Source: Rapana venosa (lineage: Eukaryota > Mollusca > Gastropoda > Neogastropoda > Muricidae). Taken from it: DNA of 64,000 nucleotides. Where the stretch lies: positions 12,061,984 through 12,125,983 of the forward strand of contig CM054140.1 of the NCBI GenBank assembly GCA_028751875.1, in the 5' to 3' direction. This document shows, in pieces, positions 21,697 to 32,099 of the stretch. Position numbers and translations under genes: made by a program. Every line of letters begins with the position of its first letter. Positions within the stretch are counted from its first letter, which is position 1. Under the pieces are notes generated by a model. It worked only from the letters and a program-made list of their open reading frames with translations, had not been told where the DNA came from and searched no databases.

Positions 21697-22045
21697 GAAT
21701 GATGTGCACTATAGCCAAGTGGTTAAGACCATTTGACCTTGCTTCCAAGTGTCCATGAAGTCATGGATTCAGATCTTGGGGTCAACATCTGATGAATTAA
21801 AGGTGGGGATTTTTACAATCTCCAAGGTCAGCTTTAAGTGCAGACCTGCCAGTGCCTTAATTCCCTACATGTACATACATGCAGAAGATCAGCAATGCAC
21901 TTTTGAGGTTCTGTAATTTATGTCAGCAATTGGTGGATTCCAGAAACGTGAACATGCTTGGCTTACAATCGGTACAATGAAAATGAATTGCTCTGAAGTT
22001 GGAATGTCGGCTGACACCTTGTAAGGGAATGCAGAGAAAGGGAGA
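21697..22045 (+). mobile_element. SINE E copy, intergenic
   Basis: The head has TATAGCCAAGTGGTTAAGAC (A box region) and GGATTCAGATCTTGG (B box region). The body has CTGATGAATTAAAGGTGGGG, GACCTGCCAGTGCCTTAATT and GAATTGCTCTGAAGTTGGAA. It ends at AAGGGAATGCAGAGAAAGGG. Confidence 0.82.
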
Positions 22046-22224
22046 ATCTGAACAGCAACACACTCCAAATGATCTGATAAGCTCTAGCATCTTGCACTCC
22101 AAATACATCCACTTCAGGGGAACACTCGATATACTGTTTCTTTACTGAAGTTTGCATCAATCTAATATACTTATAGTTAAGCTTAGCTTGTTATGATTTC
22201 TAGTCCCCCACCCTTTGCTACACA

Positions 22225-22320
22225 CACACACACACACACACACACACTTTGACTCCAGTCCATTACATTCATAGCCCCACAGACCATAGCAAAGCTATTA
22301 CACACACACACACACACATA
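22225..22320 (+). repeat. Two (CA)n microsatellites
   Basis: CA tracts near 22223-22248 and 22300-22320 are separated by about 50 bases of unique sequence. Confidence 0.8.
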
Positions 22321-22424
22321 CTGCAGCTGGTATTACATTAAAGTTTTTAAATAAAATTCGCCTTTCTTTGTTCCTTGAGTAGGAATGCTGTGGTTCACAA
22401 TAAAATAATTAGATTTTTTTCACG

Positions 22425-22690
22425 CATGTGACACTCCCAGTATTAAGGTTGCCATATTTAGTGCACGCAAAAGAACCCACAGCAACAAGAGAGTTGTCCC
22501 TGGCAAAGTTTTGTATAAAAAGCCACTCTGATAGGGAACCAAATACACTTGTAGACAGGAAAAGAAAAAATAATGGATGGAAATGCTCTTGTGGCAACGC
22601 ACTCTCCATGGGAAGAGCAGCCCGAATTCCATGCAGAAAAATCTGCCATGACTTAAAGTGGCATACAAATTTTGCAAATACAGACTTTGC
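22425..22690 (+). mobile_element. SINE F copy
   Basis: It contains CAACAAGAGAGTTGTCCCTG, AAGCCACTCTGATAGGGAAC, a CTTGTGGCAACGCACTCTCC block, GAAGAGCAGCCCGAATT and CTGCCATGACTTAAAGTGGC. The complement of the same order is at 43314-43615, and a nested copy is at 53885-54490. Confidence 0.78.
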
Positions 22691-23069
22691 AAACATTCTT
22701 TCCTCAGGGAAGATGTCTCAACACATTTTGTTAGTGTTCAGTTGGATTTTACCTCTGGTGGTTAAACTGAAAAGGAAAACTGGGGAGACAACTTTGTTAA
22801 AACCAGCAAGTTTTTTTCACATGTTGCACTGATACATGCCAAGCCAGTCTGCTGGTTGTTTTCCTTTTGTTTTTAAATTTTTTTGTTGGGTGTTAAAAGC
22901 ATGGACACATACCACAAAATCTTCACCTGACTTTTTGTTCTTTTACATTCTGCACAATTAGTTTCTTCACAAAAAAAGCAACCATGTTGAGTGAATGAAT
23001 GGATGATGATGGTGTGTGTGTGTGTGTGGTGTAATTAACTATTAAGCAAATACAAATTAGAGCCAGCAA

Positions 23070-23310
23070 CTGCCTCCCTCCCCAGTCTTTCGGATGAGAC
23101 TATAAACCGAGGCCCCGTGTGCGAACGCACGCAGAACATCTTGCGCACACGTTAAGTCCTGTTCCGCTTTTCGTAAGAGTAGGCCATTGTGTGCCGGTGG
23201 GAACAGATGACAGATTTTAAAAAACTGCATACACACGGGGACTAGATGTAAAAAAGCACATGAGTGCTTATTCCATTATCCTCGATATAAAAAAAAATCA
23301 AAAATAAATA
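23070..23310 (+). mobile_element. Partial SINE D body and tail, upstream of TCEANC2
   Basis: It contains TCTTTCGGATGAGACTATAA, CGCAGAACATCTTGCGCACA, GTAGGCCATTGTGTGCCGGT, then AAAAAAGCACATGAGTGCTT, CCATTATCCTCGATAT and an A-rich tail. The head is missing. Confidence 0.78.
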
Positions 23311-23539
23311 AAATGCATAATGAGTGCTTAAAAAACAAAATTCTGCCATGGCTACCGAAGAGGGGGGAGGGACTGCAATCAAAAGTGATAAGTAAAATTA
23401 TAGCTGGCTTCATAGTTGCTGGAAATCTGGGCATTGTGACAACAAAATCTTCTTGAGCAAAAGTTGTGCAGACGCCAGGGCACAGCAATTTTTGTTACAT
23501 ACTGGTAAATAGATGTAGGCTAGGCTATTTCTCATCAAA

Positions 23540-23645
23540 AGAGATAGGTTTAGTCGTCCACATGTAGGCTACTTCCGTAAACATTAATGTGAATTTCGAT
23601 AATTTTGCCCCTTGTGAAACCTCGTCTACGAATAGCTCGACAAGC
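23540..23645 (+). promoter_or_regulatory. TCEANC2 5' leader and probable core promoter
   Basis: It contains CTACTTCCGTAAAC (ETS-like ACTTCCG at 23571-23577), 69 bases before the start codon. No TATA box was seen. The start context CAAGCATGG has A at -3 and G at +4. Confidence 0.4.
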
Positions 23646-23744
23646 ATGGACAAATTCGTCGTAAAATCACCAAGAAAAAGCCAGCCGAAACAAGAAAATC
23701 AAAAGACCCCGGAATTTAAACAAGCAACGATCGAATCATTGCGG
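23646..23744 (+). CDS. TCEANC2: TCEANC2 exon 1
   Basis: It encodes residues 1-33, ending FKQATIESLR. The donor is CGG followed by GTAAGG, phase 0. The basic N-terminus (SPRKSQPKQE) matches the family. Confidence 0.92.
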
Positions 23745-24643
23745 GTAAGGTTATGATGGGCTGATGTTCATTAAACAACAGTGTACCTTTCCTCTGGGTA
23801 GCCTATTGGACTGCAAACTGAGGAATCAATCAAGTCAAACGAGCAATGTTAACCACCCCACCCACTGCTGACAGACACATCCCCACATTATTTTAAACAT
23901 ACTGTTAAGTTACAGAGGGTTCCAGAAGGTGAGTTGATGGGCCCCCCTCTGCCAACACTCACCTGCATACACCAGCAAAATTTCAAAATTTTATGCAATG
24001 TTGCTATGCCATATTGGTGCTTGATGTCTGGTGTTTTAAAAATAGTGCTACAAATTAGCTTTACAATTTTTAAGAGTGATTGCTGTCCTTGTGCAAAAAT
24101 GGACCTCCCCCCCAAAAAACCCCAACCAACCCCCAAAAACAACAACAAACCAAACCCAAAACACACACACAAAACACAAAGCAAACAACCAACAAACACC
24201 AAAACAGCAACAACAAAGCAAACAACCCCCCCCCCCCCCCCCCCCCCCCAATGAAAACAAAAGGAAACAAAAACACCGCAAAGCAAAACCAACTAACAAC
24301 AACAAAAAAGTTACCCCAAGAAGTTAGAAAACATGCCAAAAAAACCACCCCCCAAAATCCACCCCAAAACCCAGCAACAGCAAGAAACAAAGACAAAAAC
24401 AGCTTCAACAAACAAAGCTTCTATATAAAAGAAAAGGAGAAAGTGTCAGAATTGTTTAACTCCTTTCTTTTAGCTGCCAAGTTATATTCCCTGTGCTGTA
24501 TTTCCTGTATAGTTACTTCTTATGACAGAAAAAAAAAGTTTCAAAAGTTTTGTTTTTGCACATAAGTTGACATAAGGAGCGTTTTTTAATTCTGTATGTG
24601 TGTGTGTGTGTGACTGTGTGTATGACTGTGTGGCCGCGCGCGC

Positions 24644-24678
<35 letters not shown>

Positions 24679-27600
24679 GATTACAGGGAGTGGTGATCAT
24701 TGAAGATATCAAACGACTGAAAGCTCGTCTACGTCTGCCAGATCAGACCTCAACTGTTCTGCTGGAAACTCTGCAAGAACTGGGGCAGAAAATTCCTCCT
24801 AGACATGTCCTCAAATCCACCAAGATAGGTGAGTTAGTGCACGTGTGTGTGTACTGACTACTGTGTGTGTACTGTCAAGTCAAGTCAAATTTTTTTTCCA
24901 GATGGTACAGTGAATAAGCAATGCATTTGCTTTTTTTCATCAAGCCAACTATCTAAGAACAAATTTCTTAATGATAATAATACTGTGTGTGTTTGAGTGT
25001 GTGTGTGTGTCACACTGTGTGTGTGATAGAGAGAGCATTGTTGCTTTTTAACACATTTTTGCATTTTGGATGAAGGGAGAAAGAGACGAGAGAGAGTTGG
25101 ACAAGTGGTAAATCTAGAGTACATCTTTGTCATATATAATATGAAGAATCACAGTTCATGTAGACTATTGTGTAAAGCAGTGTATAATACAGTCTTGTCA
25201 GTTGTCACCATTCATTATCAACCATATTCTGGATTCTCATAGCATCATCATTATTGTCTTCACTTTATCATGAAAGAAGGAAAATGTGTTCTGTAGCTGT
25301 TTTAAGTGGCCAGCTATCCTGCTGATCACAGGATCTGTTTCAACGTCTTCACTGTGATAAAAATCACGCTATTATTATTGATAGGCAGAATCTCATGACT
25401 GTAAGATTTTTTTTATATTTTGCCATCACTTGAAATTACTTTGCTTTGGGTGACTTAGTTCCCTTAACTGGAAAGTATTGCCTCATAGTTTTAAAGGTGA
25501 TAAAAATCACGCTATTAATTGTGACTGTGGAGTGTGGTGTAAGACCTTTTTTGTCATTGCTTAAAATTACTTTGCTTTGGGTGACTGACTTGAACCCTTA
25601 ACTGGAAAGTATTGCTTTTTACCATAGTTTTAATGCCTGCCATATGTGTGTGTCCATACAAATAGTGAAGAATTAGGATTTTTAAGCGTAATTAATATGA
25701 TCTTATGGATAATGGATATGTACAAGTTTACATGTAAAAGATTCAGGCATTGGCTAGTACTGGTACATGTATGTAATTTGTAAAGTTAACTGTGGAAGTG
25801 GGGGAAAAAATCCTGTCTGGAATCTACCATTCCCCTCCCCCTCCCCATGGGGATTCCATGGGGCCTGTCAGTATAAAAATGCACACACTTCTAGAAATTT
25901 GGTTTGCCAGGAATTCCCTTTTTGCTCCTCTTTTTGTTTTATTTCCTTGTTCCTTCTTCAGGTCACCTCCTTCTTGTCCAATTTCTGCCTTTTGGTCATT
26001 CTCTGCCTGTTTATAGAAATTGAGAAAGACTCAAAAGATAATTCTCTCCATCTCCCATGCTGAAGTCAATTGGACTGGGCCTGACTTGTCAAGTACTTAA
26101 AGGCAGCATTTTTTGTTTGTTTTTTTAACTCGTATGACACTCAGACAGCAATAGTTGTTGTCTCAGTGTTTGACGAACAATAAGAAGAATCCATCGTGTC
26201 TTTAAGACATACATAAGAATTCATAATCTGATGATCAGTAAGATCCTAAGCCAGAATTTAAGTCAAACACTCACTCCCATTTGCTAATGAGTTTATTTTA
26301 TGTTTTAGGTCACACTGTATTCAAACTGCGGCGCCATGCAGATGAAGCCGTTGCCAAGGCAGCGGATGCTCTGTACAAAAAATGGCGTACCCATTTTGAG
26401 AGTTCCAGGAGAGGCCACAGATTGAAGTGAAGTGTGACGCCAAGTCGGAACGGCTTCGTGACAGTGGGCGAAAATTCCTGTCTGAAGCTTTGTCGTTAGA
26501 GGTAAGCCAGCGCTGTACTTGCACTTTTTTGGTATAAGATATATTTTATTTCATTTTGGTATTGTTAGAGATATATTTTTATACTGTAGCAAATAAAGGA
26601 TCCTTAAAAAAGTGCAACGTGGTGTGTGTGTGTGTGTGTGTTTGATGTGTGGTGATGAGAGAGAGAGAGATCTATCTTCTGGTCTATGTATCATTAAAGA
26701 GTATGGTTTGCTTTGCAGTAAATTAATCTTTTGAAAAATCGAGCATATTTGTCCAAGTATTCATGAAGTCACTGTGAGGTTAGAAAAATGATGGGCTCAA
26801 TATAAGATAGAATTAATCTTGTGTCATAACTGTTAAGTGATTAGAACTTTATGTTTGAGATAAACATATATGCATCTCAAATTTCCCATAGCTATCACTT
26901 CTGCAATTTTTTTCTTGTGATAATGAAAAACCTATAACCATAGTCTCACTTTGTATTCACAAATACCTTTCTATCTAAACTTGCTATAAAGTATAATGAA
27001 GAGGGACAGAATTGTTAAATCAAAGACAAGCGAATCATTAAGAATATATATAACAAATATCTTCTTTTTTTTGGTGTTGTGTTATGGAGGGTTTTGTTTT
27101 TGTTTTTTATTTTTGTTATTGGGGGTACGTGTGTTTTGAGGACAGCTCTCAGTCTCACCCTTCTTTCTCTTTTTCTTTTATTTGTTTGTTCCTTGGCTAG
27201 AGCTCTGAGGTTCACCAATGGTGAGATTTTGCATAAGCAACCATTTTTGCCCACCACGAAGGTAACTGCATTCGGATTTCCAAATGTAGGGATATATGCT
27301 GGGTATGTTTGTTTCCGTAACCCACTGAACACTGACATGAATTAAGGGATCTTTAATGTAGCGTATTTGATCTTCTGCATGTGTATATACTCAAAAGGAA
27401 TGAAGGCATTGGCAGGTCTGCACTTGAAGTTGACCTGGGAGATCATAAAATTCCCCACCCTTAATTCACCAGATATTGCCAAGATTTTCAAACCCAGGAC
27501 TAGATGGACCCATAGGATTGAAATTAAATGGTCTTAAACCACTTGGGTAATAGCATCCGCCCTCTGTATGTCTGATAATTGATGGGGGAGAAAGTGTTGT

Positions 27601-27850
27601 TTTGATGATAAAAGACATTGCATCCTGCTGTTCACTTTTATGCATCATTCCCCTTTTTCAGATCAAGAACCCATTGGTGGACGCCATCGAGAGAGAGGTG
27701 TTTCACCAGTGTAAACGATTTGTGACAGTCACCTACCGCAGAACTATGAGAACTTTGGTGTTCAAGCTGAAAAACCACGAAGATGTGCGGTCCCAAGTGT
27801 TGAACAGATCATTGTCAGTTGAAGATTTAGTCCAGCAGTTTAAAAAATAA
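23646..27850 (+). CDS. TCEANC2: TCEANC2, TFIIS N-terminal and central domain protein, four exons
   Basis: Exons 23646-23744, 24687-24828, 26309-26501 and 27662-27850 encode about 207 residues, close to the 208 of human TCEANC2. The protein starts MDKFVVKSPRKSQ. It has ATIESLR then GVVIIEDIKRLKARLRLPDQ and PPRHVLKSTKIGHTV, ALYKKWR (the end of the TFIIS N-terminal helical bundle), and a C-terminal part with NPLVDAIEREVF and YRRTMRTLVFKLKNHEDVR (TFIIS central-domain-like). Junction phases are consistent apart from one missing base in exon 3 (see findings). Family knowledge: it resembles elongation factor TFIIS but lacks the C-terminal zinc ribbon, and its molecular function is not well defined. 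It follows PSMB2 on the same strand and is followed by a LINE fragment. Confidence 0.95.
24105..24400 (+). repeat. A/C-rich low-complexity stretch, TCEANC2 intron 1
   Basis: It is CCAAC, CAAA and poly-C rich, with a C run of about 25 at 24226-24249. It resembles the stretch at 35530-35660. Open frames across it encode Pro/Thr/Asn runs and are not genes. Confidence 0.75.
24598..24678 (+). repeat. (GT)n tract abutting TCEANC2 exon 2 acceptor
   Basis: An imperfect GT repeat with a short CGCGCG core ends only about 9 bases before exon 2, so it occupies the place of the polypyrimidine tract. Confidence 0.9.
24687..24828 (+). CDS. TCEANC2: TCEANC2 exon 2
   Basis: It encodes GVVIIEDIKRLKARLRLPDQ through HVLKSTKI, the core of the TFIIS N-terminal domain. 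The acceptor GATTACAG directly follows a (GT)n tract of about 80 bases. The donor is GTGAGT, phase 1. Confidence 0.96.
24876..24975 (-). mobile_element. 3' end of a LINE with (TTGAC)n tail, TCEANC2 intron 2
   Basis: CAAGTCAAGTCAAATTTTTT is followed by sequence alignable by eye to 7386-7460 (shared TCAAGCCAACTATCTAAGAA-like order). The tail matches that of the LINE at 47671. Confidence 0.5.
25354..25634 (+). repeat. Tandem duplication of about 140 bp, TCEANC2 intron 2
   Basis: Copies are at 25354-25496 and 25497-25634. Both begin GTGATAAAAATCACGCTATT and share AATTACTTTGCTTTGGGTGA and AACTGGAAAGTATTGC. Small indels separate the copies. Confidence 0.92.
26058..26190 (+). mobile_element. Hairpin-ended short repeat H
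   Basis: It contains GCTGAAGTCAATTGGACTGG, GCCTGACTTGTCAAG, GGCAGCA, then the stem-loop CAGACAGCAATAGTTGTTGT and a GAA-like tail. It lies 120 bases before TCEANC2 exon 3. Confidence 0.72.
26309..26501 (+). CDS. TCEANC2: TCEANC2 exon 3, with one-base frameshift
   Basis: It encodes GHTVFKLRRHADEAVAKAAD and ALYKKWRTHFE in one frame, then FQERPQIEVKCDAKSERLRD and GRKFLSEALSLE in the next. The switch is at about 26400-26403. The exon length (193) misses the phase needed by exon 4 by exactly one base. Adding one base makes the Trp to Arg-Pro spacing equal to that of the human protein. This is either an assembly deletion or a real lesion. Confidence 0.93.
26622..26672 (+). repeat. (GT)n and (GA)n microsatellites
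   Basis: A GT tract near 26623-26642 and a GA tract near 26655-26670. Confidence 0.8.
27185..27310 (-). mobile_element. Shared SINE 3' tail module (reverse)
   Basis: It contains TTGGCTAGAGCTCTGAGGTT, CACCAATGGTGAGATTTTGC and TGCATTCGGATTTC, one of the best preserved solitary tails. Confidence 0.8.
27365..27560 (-). mobile_element. SINE E fragment (reverse), just before TCEANC2 exon 4
   Basis: The minus strand has a head ending near 27550 and the body block GATCTCCCAGGTCAACTTCA. On the plus strand GGCATTGGCAGGTCTGCACT is visible at 27408. Confidence 0.72.
27662..27850 (+). CDS. TCEANC2: TCEANC2 exon 4 with stop
   Basis: It encodes the last 62 residues, including NPLVDAIEREVFHQCKRFVT and YRRTMRTLVFKLKNHEDVRS, ending LVQQFKK and TAA. 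The acceptor is TTTTTCAG, phase 0. Confidence 0.95.
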   Translation: MKNPLVDAIEREVFHQCKRFVTVTYRRTMRTLVFKLKNHEDVRSQVLNRSLSVEDLVQQFKK

Positions 27851-27999
27851 TGCTCTGTGTGTGTGTTTGTGTGTGTGTATGTTTGTGTGTGTGCATACAT
27901 GTATGCTTAAGACATGGTTGGACAATGTACCAACAGTTATTTGTGTATGAATTTTTTAATGGGAATGTTTACAAGTAGATCAGCATGTGTAATTGTGTG

Positions 28000-28960
28000 C
28001 ACATGCGTATGTCAACTTCGCTAGTATATGGAGAAACGGGCAGATATTCTTTGTCTATTTTGGTCTCTGTTCGAATGGTTTGCTTCTGGATGCAGCTGCT
28101 TGACATCCAGTCTGAAAAGGTATCCTCAAATGTTTATCAGGTGATGAAAGATTTACATGACAAATCTTTGATTCAATCATCATTGCTAAATAAGATACAA
28201 CATATTTTAGTACAAAGTGGATCTGACTTTGTGGGAGAGACAGTTTTGTTCAAGTATTCATTCTACAAGTTCACATATCAAAGCCTTCTTAATAGAACAT
28301 TTTGTTAATGAATGGAGAACTGAGCTGTGGAATAATAATAGATGCCTTTATTATAAAAACTATAAGATCGATTTTGGTATGGAAAAATATATAACTTGTC
28401 TACCAGATGTATATGTTTACGCTCTTATGAAGTTTCGTTGTAGCTGTCACAAGCTTCCTATTGTGGTTGGACGATTCCATAACATACCAAGGGAAGAAAG
28501 AATCTGTTCAAAATGCAATATGTCTGTTTTAGAGGATGAATTTTATTTTATCATGGAATGTCCCCACTTCAAACATTTATGACAAGATTTTATTCCCCGA
28601 CATTTTCTTCAAACCATGTCTAGTTAAAATTTTTGTAGGCTAATGAAATGCAAATCTCAAAAAGTTCTCCTGTCGCTCTCAAAATTCATGATTTGCAGGT
28701 ATTTCTTGAAATTTTGATTGTCTTTCGCAAGTGTAGATTATGTTTTTTTTAAAGAAATGTGTATACTTGAAAAAATATTATTGAGTCTTTAATACTGTTT
28801 GCTTATCATTTTGCGATGAACTCTTGCTTTTCAGTTCTTATTAGTATTCATATTGTTTTTGGGTGTATTGCTGTTAGGTTTATTCTCCTGTTCAAATTGT
28901 TTGTCATCCTTCATTCCCCAAAAGGAGTGAAAGGAATTAAATCTTAAATCTTGTGATTGT
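28000..28960 (+). mobile_element. 3' end of a CR1/L2-like LINE
   Basis: Two frames together encode a LINE C-terminus: LLDIQSEKVSSNVYQVMKDL, then after a frameshift LIEHFVNEWRTELW, then FRCSCHKLPIVVGRFHNIPR, ERICSKCNMSVLEDEFYFIM and ECPHF. The last part is a Cys-Cys...Cys-His zinc-knuckle-like end often seen in mollusc LINEs. The 3' end is AATTAAATCTTAAATCTTG, a short heptamer tail near 28950. The element begins about 150 bases after the TCEANC2 stop and may be part of its 3' untranslated region. Confidence 0.78.
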
Positions 28961-28999
28961 GTGTGTGCGCGCGCATGCATATGTGTATATGTGTGTGTG

Positions 29000-29930
29000 T
29001 TTGTGTGTGTATAAGGGGGAGATTGAGAGAAAGAAGGGAGATTGAAACAACAGAAATAAAATTATTGAGAATGGAATGAAGAAATGGCAGAAAATCTAGC
29101 ATACTTTCATCAGATAAGGTGAATATGTAAGTATGTTTATAACTGTATATGCTTGACTATGTATGTAGACAGCTTTGAAATGGCACCTAGAATTGTATAG
29201 TTCATTTATGGTTTACAATCATCCCAACACACAGTATGATATGTTCAGTATGTACCAAATATACAACGATCACACACACACACAACTTAATTAAGAAATG
29301 TATAAAAGTGTATGCTGGTGTCTGCTTTAATGGTGATGATATGTAACTTAATTGAAACAAAAAATTTAGAAGAAAGGTTTTCACAAGGTACATTTTTAAA
29401 AATGTTTCTGAGAGAGGACAGTAGACGTTCACCAAAACAGTAGCTTGATAGGGGCCAATGATTTGGTGATATGAATTTGTTGTGGATTTATTTATTATAA
29501 CAAACTGCCCTGCAAGTTTTCTGTACCTTTCCTTTTTCTATGCCAACAGCTGAACTGTAGGCTTTTCCTTTTTTTTTGTCATGCTGAACTAGAAGAGATA
29601 CTTGTAATAAACTCATGCATTACATGAAGGAACTGTATTGTGAACTTCTTTTTATTAGTGACTGCGAAAATGTTCTGATGTTTTTATGTTACTTATTGTT
29701 GACAAACAGCTTTTCATCACAGTTTTTTCCCACTAATGCTGAGGTGATATATACAAATTCACTTTGTACTCTCCCAGCATTGTTGAAAAATCATCTGCCA
29801 GACATAACATTAGCAGCGACTACTCTCATAATAGCTCTTTTTTTTTTTCATTAGTAGCATAACGTTCCATAACTTGGTCATTTGCATGATTTATCTTAAA
29901 CATAATTTTAAGTTGACTGTAATTCACAAA
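29000..29930. other. Intergenic AT-rich sequence
   Basis: I see no gene here. A candidate polyadenylation signal AATAAA is at 29606-29611. Confidence 0.5.
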
Positions 29931-29933
29931 GAA

Positions 29934-30190
29934 AGGTGGCAGGACGGTTAAAATGTTTGACTGCCTAACAAGTAAACCGTGAGGTTGTGGGTTCGATTCC
30001 CAGCTTTACCCTTTCTTTGAAGTTCAAGTACTGGTTTTTTGTTTTGTTTTGTTTGTTGTTGTTGTTGGGGTGTTTTTTTTTTTGGGGGGGGGGATGTTCC
30101 TCAGCTTCTTCCTCAGCTAGAAGTCTGACTGTCACCATTGGTGAGATTTTTGCATATGCAGCCATTTTTCTCCTTATCATTCTGACTTGA
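29934..30190 (+). mobile_element. SINE C head with an inverted tail module
   Basis: The head reads GGTGGCAGGACGGTTAAAAT and GGTTGTGGGTTCGATTCCCA. A tail module follows in reverse orientation (CTCAGCTAGAAGTCTGACTG, CACCATTGGTGAGATTTTTG). The opposed orientation suggests two separate insertions or a rearrangement. Confidence 0.65.
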
Positions 30191-30553
30191 TAAACACTGT
30201 TTTCAAAGTCATGGGAGGATGCAAACAAATGCTTACACTTGGAAGAAGCATTGCAAGAAATTCTTCATGACTCCAACAGAGGTAGTGAAGAGTTTGATAT
30301 AGAAAACATCAAACTTCATAAAGTTGATGCAAACAATCCTGATTTTGACCAATGATGACCAGAATTTTTTTTTTTTAAGTGTTTCATGATGTTTGTTTGA
30401 CAATTAGACTCATTATTTGAAAAAAGCACTGCCACAAACTGAAACTGTGTTTGTTTATTTTTCTTTCAGTAGACATATAGTTTTATGTAGTTATCTTCAG
30501 TGCTTTAGGAAATACAAGCAAAGTAAAATTATAGGTGTGATTTTTCTGGTTTT

Positions 30554-30625
30554 GCGAGAGAGTTATCACATTAGTGAAACATGAAAGGAGTGTAAGTTAT
30601 CACAATAGTGAAACATGAAAGCAGT
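30554..30625 (+). repeat. Short tandem repeat, two units
   Basis: AGTTATCACATTAGTGAAAC and AGTTATCACAATAGTGAAAC each begin a unit of about 38 bases. Confidence 0.75.
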
Positions 30626-30814
30626 TGAAGGGTTAATGAGTCATGGCTATGTTGTATGTAGTAAATGTAATGGTATGCATAAGTAACGGTTGTTTCACTT
30701 GTCATGCTTACTGCAAAAGGCATTAGCAGAACAATGTTAGGGAATGCAGAAGAGGAAGAATGCAGAAGAGTTGTTGTTCAACAACCATAACAACAGTAAA
30801 TATTTGGCTAAGAA

Positions 30815-31200
30815 TGGTGGCAGGACGGTTAAGACGTTCACCTGCCTAACAAGAAAACTGTGAGGTTCTGGGTTCAATTCCCAGACTTGCCCTTTCATCC
30901 CAGTTTGACAATAAAAATCAAGCTTTAGATGAGAGTATAAACTGAGACCCTGAGTGTAATTGCATGAAGAATATCTTGCACACACATTACCATTTTGCCT
31001 TGGGAAGAGTAGGCCATTTTTGTGCTGGTAGGAGCAGATGACAACATTAAAAAAAACAACAGATGCATACAGGCGTTATGTTTAAACACCATCCCTGAAG
31101 TCAGAATGTGGCTACCTAAATGGTTTGGGAGGGGAGGGGGCGTTCGCATACACAAAAATCTCGCCATCGCTAAACCTCGGAGCTCTAAGTGAGGAACGAA
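30815..31200 (+). mobile_element. SINE C, best preserved copy
   Basis: The head is GGTGGCAGGACGGTTAAGAC with TTCACCTGCCTAAC and GGTTCTGGGTTCAATTCCCA. The body is ATGAGAGTATAAACTGAGAC, GAATATCTTGCACACACATT and GGGAAGAGTAGGCCATTTTT. The tail is CATCCCTGAAGTCAGAATGT, GGCTACCTAAATGG and CTAAACCTCGGAGCTC. This copy defines the three modules. Confidence 0.85.
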
Positions 31201-31795
31201 TCACAGAATGCATTTGGCTGTGGAGGCATTAGTTTTAAATGACAAGGGTGGCCCAGGCCAAAAGTTTTGTCAGTTATTGATGAAGCTGAGTGCTAAGGCC
31301 TGTCTTGAAATGTTGATATGTTAAAAACTGTTCTGTTGAGATTGTCTTCAGCTATGACAAACTCTTGGTTTAACAAAAACCTACACTCTCTTTTAGAGGA
31401 GGTAAAAATCCCTCTGAAGTCAGAGTATAGCTGTCTGTGTGGCGAGGTACTTGAAAAGAGTCATAGTGATTATCAGATGTGAGAAATGTATGAGAGCGCA
31501 TATTCTAGGTGACCCCCTGGGGTGTTAAGCTGGGGAACACCCAATGACATATGGCAAGAATAAGTTGAAAATGTCTGTGCTGCAAATCGTCAGTACCTTC
31601 TTTTTCTTTTTCCATTCTGGCAACTGGACTGTAAGCTTCTTTCAAAGCTTCAATGCAAGCATGCCAACTCACAAACATACAAACACAGAGTGAATAAAAG
31701 AGGAAAGTTTTCACACTCAGTCACATACGCTCTCATCTGAATCAAGAGAAATGCTTGTTTGAAAAAGTAAATCACTTTTTTTGTAAAAACTGAAT

Positions 31796-32087
31796 GAAAA
31801 AAAAAAGTATGTTCTTTCGAGCCAGAAGGCCCATAGAGCCGGAGCTTATCCCGGTTTCTGTACCGTTAAGCGAACTGATGGTTTTTCACCACCCCTGTGA
31901 CAGGACGCTAGTCTGTCGCCAGATACTTCCCCAGCAGAGCTGGTACCCACTTGTACACCTGGGTGGAGTGAGGAAAATAGGAGTAAAGTGTCTTTCCCAA
32001 GAACACAACACCGAGCCGAGCGGGGATCGAACCCGCGACCTCTGGATCACGAGTTGACCGCCTAAACCACTCGACCACGGTGCCTCC
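31796..32087 (-). mobile_element. SINE A (reverse) with 12-bp target duplication
   Basis: On the minus strand it starts GGAGGCACCGTGGTCGAGTG and ends GAACATAC followed by a T run. TAAAAACTGAAT flanks it at 31784-31795 and 32088-32099. It is nearly identical by eye to the copies at 9645 and 49207. Confidence 0.93.
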
Positions 32088-32099
32088 TAAAAACTGAAT

